NCBI RefSeq assembly: GCF_025558485.1
Contig: NZ_CP102930.1
Coordinates: forward strand, 2,418,001 to 2,482,000
Length of the DNA stretch: 64,000 nt
Direction of reading: 5' to 3'
DNA from: Bdellovibrio bacteriovorus
GTDB lineage: Bacteria; Bdellovibrionota; Bdellovibrionia; Bdellovibrionales; Bdellovibrionaceae
The notes under the pieces are model-generated. The model ran no database searches. It was not told the origin of the DNA and saw only the letters and a program-made list of their open reading frames with translations. The position numbers and the translations under genes were made by a program. Below are positions 15,529 to 22,671 of this stretch, one piece after another; the stretch's first letter is position 1, and each line of letters begins with the position of its first letter.

Positions 15529-17163
15529 ATGCAACTTAGCGTACTTACAGAGACCTCAGAAATAGCACCACAGTCCTCGATAGAAAAAATCTACGCAGAA
15601 ACAAGTTTCTTTTTTCTTTTAGTTTTGACTCTCCCGGCTCTATCTGCATCCACAGGTTCTATTTTAGAGTTCTTTTTTAAGATACAGCCCCTACCTAATA
15701 TATTTCCAGCAAGCATTATTGCATCAGTCGGCTTAACAGTTTTTGCATTCAAAACCCCGTGGTATAGAATCTGTGTATACTTATCATTTTTGATAGCCTT
15801 CCTTTTGGTATCGTACTTAAATTTTGATTTATCATGGGATGGATTAGCCTACCATCAAAGAGCTATCCAACATATGGTCGAAAACAAGAATTTGCTCTTA
15901 AGCAGCAGCGGCTCAATTTGGGCAGATTACTATCCAAAAGCCACATGGTATTTTGCAGCTGAAGTATATCGCTCTCTTGGCGACATCCAACCAGGAAAAA
16001 TCTATCACTGGCTGGCTGCCTTGTTTATTTTTTCATATAGCTTACGCTTCTCTTCAAAGATTACTCATTACAAATGGGCCCAGTATTTCTTCGCTAGCAT
16101 CATCGCATTTAATCCAATATCCATTTCTCAAATGGAAACATTCTATCTGGACAGTACACTGGGTGTTTTTACTTTCGCGATCATTTTTTCTGTTACTCTG
16201 ATAATCAAAGAAGACAATCGTTTTGATTGGCTTATACTTATCATATCGTCAACTATCGCTATCAATTTAAAATTTAGCGGCTTTGCGCCACCTTTTTTAG
16301 GCTTTTCATTCCTGACGGCATACACATTACTTAAGCGCAACTTCACTCTATTTAACAAATGTCTCCTAGCTGGACTTATTGCTCTTTTTATTGCCTTAGG
16401 AACGTTAGGCTTTGATCCTTACATCAAGAATCTCTTACATGGTAAGCATCTTTTGCATCCTCTTTATGGCCAAGGTAAAGTTGATATTATGGCCCTCAAT
16501 TCACCACCCGGCTTTACTACAAGAAATCGTTTTACAAACCTAGGGGTATCAATACTCTCGAAGTCAGAGAACATTTCAGAACTTTCCGGAAAAACCCCAC
16601 AACTCAAAGTACCCGGCACGGTTTTCCGAAGCGAGCTTTTAGGGTTTGAAATACCAGACGTCAGGCTTGCTGGCTGGGGGGTTCTATTTTCACTGGCATT
16701 GATATCAAGTTTCTTTGCGGTGAACTATCGAACGTTAGGGATAGTCCTAAGCACACCACTTATACTGATTGTACTTCTGACAGTTGTACATCCCGAGTCT
16801 TGGTGGGCTAGATACTCCCCTCAACTGATAGCACTCCCAACTCTCCTCGCCCTCTACAGCAGTACCATTTATGCACCATCTCGGCGCCGAAAATATCTTG
16901 GAATATTTATATTTCTAGTACTAATCCTAAATAGCTTACTGGTAATTCCCAACAAGTATCATGCCACTTCCGTTGGCAACGACTTCATAAAAAATTCTCT
17001 TGTTGGATATAAGGGAAATCATGAGGTTTACGAGCTCAGAGGTTTCATTGCAACACCTCTACTTAAAAGGTTTAACATCTCTCCACACCTAGTTAGCAAA
17101 GAAGAGCTGGAAAAGGACATTGGTTCCTTTAAAAAGGTTCAAGACTTCTTCTATATAAAATAG
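15529..17163 (+). CDS. Polytopic membrane protein, probable GT-C-type glycosyltransferase
   Basis: 544 residues with roughly 10-12 membrane helices. LNFDLSWDGLAYHQRAI, in the first periplasmic loop, is the acidic-loop arrangement seen in GT-C enzymes that use polyprenyl-phosphate sugars, and SIWADYYPKATW follows. The C-terminus is a soluble tail of about 60 residues. It is likely to transfer a lipid-linked sugar (possibly the pentose made by the preceding fusion) to a surface glycan; this is inference from loop pattern and context. I cannot assign a named family. Confidence 0.65.
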   Translation: MQLSVLTETSEIAPQSSIEKIYAETSFFFLLVLTLPALSASTGSILEFFFKIQPLPNIFPASIIASVGLTVFAFKTPWYRICVYLSFLIAFLLVSYLNFDLSWDGLAYHQRAIQHMVENKNLLLSSSGSIWADYYPKATWYFAAEVYRSLGDIQPGKIYHWLAALFIFSYSLRFSSKITHYKWAQYFFASIIAFNPISISQMETFYLDSTLGVFTFAIIFSVTLIIKEDNRFDWLILIISSTIAINLKFSGFAPPFLGFSFLTAYTLLKRNFTLFNKCLLAGLIALFIALGTLGFDPYIKNLLHGKHLLHPLYGQGKVDIMALNSPPGFTTRNRFTNLGVSILSKSENISELSGKTPQLKVPGTVFRSELLGFEIPDVRLAGWGVLFSLALISSFFAVNYRTLGIVLSTPLILIVLLTVVHPESWWARYSPQLIALPTLLALYSSTIYAPSRRRKYLGIFIFLVLILNSLLVIPNKYHATSVGNDFIKNSLVGYKGNHEVYELRGFIATPLLKRFNISPHLVSKEELEKDIGSFKKVQDFFYIK

Positions 17164-17305
17164 CTACTAATATTTGCAGTGATAAAATCTATCACTGCCC
17201 ATCCAAAAGACTCTAAACAAAAGCCCTTGACTCATATGATTCCGCAACGACATTATGCTACATAACACACTCTCGCCCCCAACCTGAACCGTTGAGAAAA
17301 TTTAA

Positions 17306-18283
17306 ATGAACTTTCGCCTTCCCCGTTGCAACAGGAAAAAACACACCAAAGTCTTTTCAGAAGTACTGTTTTACAAATTTTTCTTCCTTGCAGCGAATTT
17401 AAAACTTATACAAAAGGGATTTGCGACTGGTCATTTTGGATATAACAGCAACACATACTTCCCCTCTCTTTTTTCCGTTTTGAACCCATTCTATTTGAAT
17501 TTATTGCTAATTATCTTCGTAATTGCACCAAATCGAATCTTGAATGCATTTGCGGCAATTCTTGCTTGGGTACTGATGGCTCACCCAAATACTCTTGGCG
17601 TTCAACATTTTGTAACCGTATTCTGGACGAGCCTCTGGCTGGCACAGCACGATAGAAGTAAACAATCACTCTGGATAGGAAAGTTCATCTGCTCCATGAT
17701 ATTTCTCTGCGCATCCCTAGGAAAGGCGACTGAAGGATGGTGGAGTGGAGACTATATTAAAAATCTGATGTGGACCCATACTCATCTCTATAAGCTTCTG
17801 GGCCCATCATTGTTCTCAAAACTTGCGATAGTTGGCGAGGCATCCCTAGGAATAACTTTTTTAATTCCAGGGATCTTTGGACCGATACTTAGCTTGCTCC
17901 TTATTTCGGGGATGTTTATTGCAATGTCCCTGGAGGTGCTTGATGCTCTTGGCCCAATTTGTGGCATGCTTTTGTCAATATTAGCCTATGAGATCTCCAG
18001 TAAAACAGATGCCCTCTCAGTATTCAACGAGGGCATTTCAAAAAGAACGGCACAAATAATAACTGCATGGACAACAAATATCCGTATATCCGACTATTAT
18101 TACTCAACAGAAAATCTCAAAATGAACAAGGGTCTTTCCGTCAAAAACGAAAATGGAAAGCACTTCCATGGACTCGATGCTTACCTAGAGCTAATTCGTA
18201 GAGTACCTATCTTACTTCCACTATATCCCTTATTAAAAATAAAGATAATATACAGAATTGGAGAAAAGTTTTTTTCAATCTAA
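17306..18283 (+). CDS. Polytopic membrane protein, HTTM/DoxX-like
   Basis: 325 residues, about seven hydrophobic segments, and a soluble C-terminal third of about 80 residues. The segment FLCASLGKATEGWWSGDYIK resembles the conserved G-K...W..G motif of HTTM/DoxX-type membrane proteins, but the match is partial. The start follows a 140-base gap after the GT-C-like gene, so it may have its own promoter. AT-rich like the rest of the island. Function unknown. Confidence 0.6.
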   Translation: MNFRLPRCNRKKHTKVFSEVLFYKFFFLAANLKLIQKGFATGHFGYNSNTYFPSLFSVLNPFYLNLLLIIFVIAPNRILNAFAAILAWVLMAHPNTLGVQHFVTVFWTSLWLAQHDRSKQSLWIGKFICSMIFLCASLGKATEGWWSGDYIKNLMWTHTHLYKLLGPSLFSKLAIVGEASLGITFLIPGIFGPILSLLLISGMFIAMSLEVLDALGPICGMLLSILAYEISSKTDALSVFNEGISKRTAQIITAWTTNIRISDYYYSTENLKMNKGLSVKNENGKHFHGLDAYLELIRRVPILLPLYPLLKIKIIYRIGEKFFSI

Positions 18284-18296
18284 CTACGAGGATAAA

Positions 18297-18659
18297 ATGC
18301 ATTTTTTTAGAATTAGTATCGTAGCGTTTCTAATTACTTTGTTTCTTTCAATTTTTACTAAGCCGGAGATAGTCCTTATCGATAGATTTTTACTGAATAT
18401 GCCATGGTATAAATTTGCCATCTTACAGCTGATTCCATCCATGTACACCACGGAGATAAGTATAGTTGCGAATACAACAATTGACCATAAACGCCTCCGG
18501 AAGATCATCGTCCCCCACCATCCTGCGCGAGTTTTAACTGAAGGCAAAAGTCTGCCTGAGCACTTTTGCGGAGAGGTAGCAATTGAGGTCAGATATAATC
18601 ACCATCACCGCTCCAGACGCTTCCATCTATGCCAAAAAGCTTGGTCAAAAATATACTGA
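18297..18659 (+). CDS. Small protein with N-terminal membrane segment, possibly frameshifted
   Basis: ATG at 18297 follows GAGGATAAA, 14 bases after the previous stop. The product begins MHFFRISIVAFLITLFLSIF, a membrane anchor or signal, then a soluble part. The last 20 or so residues in this frame (RYNHHHRSRRFHLCQKAW) look unnatural. From about 18590 the neighbouring frame reads RSDIITITAPDASIYAKKLG followed by QKYTDKEENRKVRL and stops at 18690, which looks like genuine protein. One indel near 18585-18595 would join them. Unrecognised family. Confidence 0.45.
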   Translation: MHFFRISIVAFLITLFLSIFTKPEIVLIDRFLLNMPWYKFAILQLIPSMYTTEISIVANTTIDHKRLRKIIVPHHPARVLTEGKSLPEHFCGEVAIEVRYNHHHRSRRFHLCQKAWSKIY

Positions 18660-18767
18660 CAAAGAAGAAAATAGAAAAGTACGGCTATAAGACTCTATTG
18701 AATAAGATCAAAATATGAAATTGGTCGCCCAAACAAACTATCTATCACGACTCATACAAAGCCGACA

Positions 18768-19637
18768 CTAACTCAGCAACGCCCTAGAGATGTGTTCTTC
18801 TATAGCTCTACGGAAATTCAAAGCTCCCCCCACTGCGGCTTCTAGAATCGCCGGATCACCGACGACTGATAAAGCTGGATTTCCCTTAGCAAAGATGGGA
18901 TTAAAAACAGGAGAAATAACTACTCCCCTTACAACAGCTATTCGCTCAAGTAAGTCATTTAAAACAATACCCTCTCCACTACAGACATTCACCACCCCAT
19001 CAATCTGAGAGTTTAAGGCCAAACTTACTATATATTCGATAACTTGGTCATAAACTAAAAAATCCCGCTTTATATCTATGTGACCAACTTGAATGGCGGC
19101 ACCCGCACCTTCAATCTTTTTTATCTGCTCTATCCATTGATTAAACAGATTCTTTTCGGATGGACCACCAATAATATTAAAAACTCTAGGACAGACACAC
19201 GAAAATCCATAAATTCGTGCGGATGATATAGCTATTTCTGTTTGACAGAGTTTACTCAAACCATAATGCGATAGCGGCTTGCATATATAACTTTCGGCTA
19301 CCAGCCTCTCTCCAGGATCACCAATTTCAGCTGCAGATGATATATTAACTAGGCGGGGCCTCAAACCAATCGGCATTCGACCAATTGCTGCAGCTACCTC
19401 TGCAATCATCCGGGTATTCTCGGTATATTGATATAGTGGATCCAAGTCCGAAAGAACCGCGGCGCAATGAAAGAAAAATCTAGGTTTTACTTTCATTAAA
19501 ATCTCGTACAGATCACTGCTATCAGATTTTCTTAAGCTTACCCCTAAGACAGAGTAACCTCTTTCTCTCAGAGCAGAAAGAACTCCAGATCCAATTACTC
19601 CAGATGCCCCACTAACTACTGCACTATTGCTATTCAT
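18768..19637 (-). CDS. NAD-dependent sugar epimerase/dehydratase
   Basis: An extended SDR of about 289 residues from the ATG at 19637; a longer open frame to 19697 would run into the upstream gene. VVSGASGVIGSGVLSAL is the nucleotide-binding glycine motif, LVNISSAAEIG the Ser region, and HYGLSKLCQTE the YxxxK pair. CVCPRVFNIIGGP and VNVCSGEGIVLNDLLERI complete the family pattern. Substrate probably a nucleotide sugar for the island's glycan. It overlaps the end of the nucleotidyltransferase gene by 8 bases, so the two are co-translated. Confidence 0.85.
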   Translation of the reverse strand: MNSNSAVVSGASGVIGSGVLSALRERGYSVLGVSLRKSDSSDLYEILMKVKPRFFFHCAAVLSDLDPLYQYTENTRMIAEVAAAIGRMPIGLRPRLVNISSAAEIGDPGERLVAESYICKPLSHYGLSKLCQTEIAISSARIYGFSCVCPRVFNIIGGPSEKNLFNQWIEQIKKIEGAGAAIQVGHIDIKRDFLVYDQVIEYIVSLALNSQIDGVVNVCSGEGIVLNDLLERIAVVRGVVISPVFNPIFAKGNPALSVVGDPAILEAAVGGALNFRRAIEEHISRALLS

Positions 19638-20370
19638 GAGGTAAAAAAAGCCTACGGTTTGTCTCAAAATCCTCGCATGCCTGAGAGTAGTCCTCAATAC
19701 GCCCTATATCCAACCATTGACAGCTCTCTTCATAAGCATATACAGACTTCCCACTATCGCGAATATTTATAAGCAAGTCAGGAATATTCAAAAACTCCCT
19801 CACCTTAATATAGTCAAAAACATCGCACGAGAAAATATTAATACCCATTGAAACGTTATACTTAAGAGTAGGCTTCTCCTTGTACTCCATCAATATGCCA
19901 TCGGCACCTACTTCAAGAACTCCAAAGTCAATATTAACGGAACGTTGATTAACACATACGGTTGCAATTGCATTACTTTCCATATGTCTACTTATCGCTC
20001 TAGAGTAATCTAAGGTTGTAAGAACATCTCCATTCATAGATATAAAACTATCGTACTTTAAGAGGCGCTCTTTCAATAGGCCGATTGGGCCAGCCGTGCC
20101 CAATGGCTGCTCTTCAAATGAGTACTCAATATTCACTCCAAGACGGCTGCCATCTCCTAAAAAGGCTTGGATGAGATGAGCCATATGACCGATACAAATA
20201 TAGAAATCTTTAACACCATAATGTTTTAGTTGGTAAATAATTACTTCAATAATTGGCAAATCACCAATTGGCATAAGTGGCTTAGGAACATAAGTGGTAT
20301 AAGGTTTCAATCTTGTCCCCTTGCCACCAGCCATAAGAACAGCACATACGCGACCGCTATTAAACTTCAT
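19630..20370 (-). CDS. Sugar-1-phosphate nucleotidyltransferase
   Basis: An RmlA/GlmU-type pyrophosphorylase of about 246 residues. VLMAGGKGTRLKPYT is the nucleotide-binding signature, VPKPLMPIGDLPII the sugar-nucleotide loop, EEQPLGTAGPIG the substrate loop, and MNGDVLTTLD the metal-binding aspartate. I prefer the ATG at 20370 because it puts the signature at the usual distance; ATG at 20397 is possible. It activates a sugar phosphate with NTP. It overlaps the epimerase fragment upstream by 11 bases and the epimerase downstream by 8, a tightly packed operon. Confidence 0.87.
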   Translation of the reverse strand: MKFNSGRVCAVLMAGGKGTRLKPYTTYVPKPLMPIGDLPIIEVIIYQLKHYGVKDFYICIGHMAHLIQAFLGDGSRLGVNIEYSFEEQPLGTAGPIGLLKERLLKYDSFISMNGDVLTTLDYSRAISRHMESNAIATVCVNQRSVNIDFGVLEVGADGILMEYKEKPTLKYNVSMGINIFSCDVFDYIKVREFLNIPDLLINIRDSGKSVYAYEESCQWLDIGRIEDYSQACEDFETNRRLFLPHE

Positions 20371-20636
20371 ATTTCCCAACATTAAACTGATTTCCATTTC
20401 TTGTGATAAAATCGACCGTAGACGCTAGGCCCTCATCAAGAGAAACTCTAGGCTTCCATGATGTTGCTTGTTGCAGTTTTTCTGAAGTCGCCAAAAGTTT
20501 AAATACTTCACTTTTTTCCGGTCTCACCCTAGACGTGTCGATTTGAAAATCTTTATGTAGGCAATTTGCCTTATTCCATCGACGATGAGGCACTTCATCA
20601 GCACTTCGCACAGTAACAAGGGCATCAAGCTGGGCA
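20360..20636 (-). pseudogene. C-terminal fragment of an NAD-dependent epimerase/dehydratase
   Basis: The frame reads AQLDALVTVRSADEVPHRRW...DTSRVRPEKSEVFKLLATS and ATSWKPRVSLDEGLASTVDF. This is the substrate-binding C-terminal third of an extended SDR (RP..SEV..L.....K...W.P..SL.EGL). The NAD-binding domain is absent; instead the sequence continues into a trypsin-like protease gene at about 20640. The fragment could be translated from a GTG at 20611 but would not be an enzyme. It probably headed the minus-strand sugar operon before truncation. Confidence 0.8.
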
Positions 20637-21156
20637 CATAAAACTCACAAGCGGCCACCCACATGCTGCCATCGGCTTTGTCGCCCGGATAACCTGTAAT
20701 TGTGCCGTTTGCTTTATATCCACCAAGCACCGACGTGTGCGACTGAAACCCTTGCAAATCCCAGCCGATTTTCAACCAGCCTGTCTTAAGGCCGATGGGT
20801 TGCTTCAATACCAAAACGGCCAGATCCTGACGATCATCACCGGCAATATAGCTGTTTGGTGCATGAATACGCTCAACTTCGACAGAGCCAAATGGATCAG
20901 CGCTTAGATTACGTGCCGGAGTGAAAGTTTTCACATCCATCCATGTCTGAGTGCTCTGATCAAAAACACAGTGAGCCGCCGTCAATACAAGTCGTGGAGA
21001 AATCAGCGTTCCCGTACAGAGGTTTTCAACCTGACCAATCATGCGAAAAGCCTGGGTCGTGGTGTCCGTCACCGGCATACGACTTAACTCGCCTACGACA
21101 GACGCTTGCGACCAAGAACTACAGAATAGCAATAAAGACAGAACTGTGTTTTTCAT
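20524..21156 (-). pseudogene. Trypsin-like secreted serine protease, truncated before the catalytic serine
   Basis: A clear signal peptide (MKNTVLSLLLFCSSWSQAS) and an S1/V8-type protease front half: GTLISPRLVLTAAHC (catalytic His), DDRQDLAVLVL (catalytic Asp), and ITGYPGDKADGSMWVAAC. The GNSGG motif with the nucleophilic Ser should follow but is missing. From about 20640 the frame reads through the epimerase fragment out of frame (EFYVPSLMPLLLCEVLMK...) to a chance stop at 20524. The product cannot be an active protease. The junction marks the edge of the polysaccharide island. Confidence 0.82.
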
Positions 21157-21317
21157 GCACTATGTGCGTGCAAAATATGATTCAGGCTCTATTCAAAATG
21201 ACGAGCTCGCTCTGTCTAGTTTTTGGACGATTTCCCTTATGTCTTCAAATAAAGAGCCCACCCTCGGCACCCCTGTTTATGGGTACTGCCCCCCTCTCTA
21301 CATTGACATCCTTAAGG

Positions 21318-21340
21318 TTGTACGGCAAATTACCGTACAA
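21318..21340. promoter_or_regulatory. Perfect inverted repeat, probable operator of the XRE regulator
   Basis: Arms TTGTACGG and CCGTACAA are perfectly complementary around the 7-base centre CAAATTA. It lies 25 bases before the start of the helix-turn-helix gene at 21365, where an autoregulated repressor would bind. Confidence 0.7.
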
Positions 21341-21364
21341 AGCCCCGGTATAGGATATCCACAC

Positions 21365-21670
21365 ATGAGTACTAAAAGTCTTCCAAAACTGCTCGAAAAG
21401 GAACTCGGCCCTATTTCTTTTGGAGGATTCTTGCGTTCAGCCCGAACCTTAAAAGAGCTTTCCCAGACAGACATGGCCAAGCTTCTGGATCTTTCAAAGA
21501 GCACTCTTTGCGATATAGAAAAAGGCCGCCAAAACGTAAGCATTGAACTGGCTGCGAAAATCGCAAAAAAATGTGGCCTGTCGGAAGTCCTTGCTGTCGA
21601 ATGTGCAATTCATGACTCCCTGAAGCGTGCAGGCCTTAAAATGGAGATAAAAGTCCGAAAACCCTCTTAA
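21365..21670 (+). CDS. XRE-family transcriptional regulator
   Basis: I start this protein at the ATG at 21365 (101 residues); the open frame reaches back to 21041 but overlaps the protease start and the operator. The helix-turn-helix is FLRSARTLKELSQTDMAKLL plus DLSKSTLCDIEKGRQNVSIE. The C-terminal AVECAIHDSLKRAGLKMEIK could be the dimer or partner-binding part. Size and layout are those of a HigA-like antitoxin or phage repressor, but no toxin gene lies beside it. It probably represses itself through the palindrome at 21318-21340. Confidence 0.8.
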   Translation: MSTKSLPKLLEKELGPISFGGFLRSARTLKELSQTDMAKLLDLSKSTLCDIEKGRQNVSIELAAKIAKKCGLSEVLAVECAIHDSLKRAGLKMEIKVRKPS

Positions 21671-21735
21671 AAAAGGTGCGCCATACCCATTTTTCTGCGC
21701 GCCGCTTCCGCAAAAGTGTAGAGGGGTCCCCGTAG
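21668..21735. repeat. Degenerate member of a dispersed intergenic repeat family
   Basis: Contains AAAAAAGGTGCGCCATACCC, a diverged form of the AAAGGTACGCCGTACC arm, followed by GCGCGCCGCTTCCGCAAAAG and a GGGGTCCCC hairpin. Its order of parts matches the copy at 22593-22647. Lies on the left side of mntA-hepT. Confidence 0.5.
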
Positions 21736-21782
21736 GCCCCTTCTGCAGTAGCTTTCGGACTGACTCTTTCGTATAATTTGAT

Positions 21783-22187
21783 ATGCCTATGAATATCGCA
21801 AACCTTGAGGCCGTACTACAAAGCTTTCTTCGGAACACACCTGAGGTGACTGTTCTAGGTTATTTTGGCTCGTACGCAAAGGGCACGGCAAAGACAACTA
21901 GTGATATTGATATTTGCATTGCCGAGGAGCGCCCACTTAGCACGGAAAAAAAGATTCAGTATATTAATGAGCTTACTTTGCTGCTAAAAAAGGAGATTGA
22001 TCTTGTCGATCTTCATGCCGTAAACGGCGTCATCTTGAAAGAGGCTCTACACACATCAAAATGGGTTCGAAAAGAGCCCACATCTTATGCACAGATTCTA
22101 AAACGGATGCTTTTTGACCAAGCTGACTTTCAGCCCTATTATCAGCGTATGCTTAAAGCCAAAAGAGATCGGTTCCTCAAATCATGA
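21783..22187 (+). CDS. mntA: MntA-type antitoxin (minimal nucleotidyltransferase)
   Basis: 134 residues of the minimal nucleotidyltransferase fold. GSYAKG at 29-34 and D41/D43 in SDIDICI form the GSX10DXD motif; a third acidic site lies in EIDLVDL (73-76). In the MntA-HepT system MntA transfers AMP groups to the active-site tyrosine of HepT and so neutralises it. The motif is intact, so the enzyme should be active. It precedes hepT with an ATGA overlap. ATG at 21789 is an alternative start. The module lies between two copies of a dispersed repeat. Confidence 0.9.
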   Translation: MPMNIANLEAVLQSFLRNTPEVTVLGYFGSYAKGTAKTTSDIDICIAEERPLSTEKKIQYINELTLLLKKEIDLVDLHAVNGVILKEALHTSKWVRKEPTSYAQILKRMLFDQADFQPYYQRMLKAKRDRFLKS

Positions 22188-22591
22188 CCATCGAAGTCCT
22201 CCATCAAAAAATTGAGTCTTTAAGAAATTGTATCGAGCGCATTGAAAGCAAAAAACCCTTCAATGCAGAGCAGCTCCGCCAAGACTTTGATCTTCAGGAC
22301 ATTATTTCAATCAATCTTGAAAGAGCCGTCCAGGTATGCGTGGACCTGGCCTCCCACATTCTTGCAGCAAGTGGAGGACGAACTCCTGCTACAATGGCTG
22401 AATCATTCCTCCTTCTTGCCGAGGAAAAAAGAATATCTCAGAACATCGCCCACGCCCTTGTTAAGTCCGTGGGTTTACGTAATCTTTTAGTCCATGAGTA
22501 CTCGAAGATTGATTGGGATATCGTATCCAGCGTCGCCAATGACCACCTAGACACCTTCAGAGAGTTTGCCAAAGAAATCCTATCCCCTTAA
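22184..22591 (+). CDS. hepT: HepT-type HEPN toxin (RNase)
   Basis: A 135-residue all-helical HEPN protein. RNLLVHEY gives the RX4HXY motif (R99, H104, Y106): Arg and His are the RNase catalytic residues, and Tyr is the AMPylation site used by MntA. HepT dimers cleave RNA, tRNA in characterised cases, when not modified. The 4-base overlap with mntA ensures co-translation. The catalytic motif is complete and the length is normal, so this appears to be a functional module. Confidence 0.9.
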   Translation: MTIEVLHQKIESLRNCIERIESKKPFNAEQLRQDFDLQDIISINLERAVQVCVDLASHILAASGGRTPATMAESFLLLAEEKRISQNIAHALVKSVGLRNLLVHEYSKIDWDIVSSVANDHLDTFREFAKEILSP

Positions 22592-22592
22592 T

Positions 22593-22647
22593 CATACCGT
22601 ACCTTTTTGCAACGCAGCGCTTCGGCAAAAGTAAGCAGGTACCTTTT
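22593..22647. repeat. Dispersed intergenic repeat, copy between hepT and the LtaS-like gene
   Basis: Begins ATACCGTACCTTTTTGCAAC and ends with a 23-base core (22625-22647) that is identical to 33347-33369. The 36-38 bases ending at the core differ from that copy at only about two positions. Together with 21668-21735 it brackets mntA-hepT. Confidence 0.8.
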
Positions 22648-22671
22648 GGGCATTTATGGTACGAACTAGGA

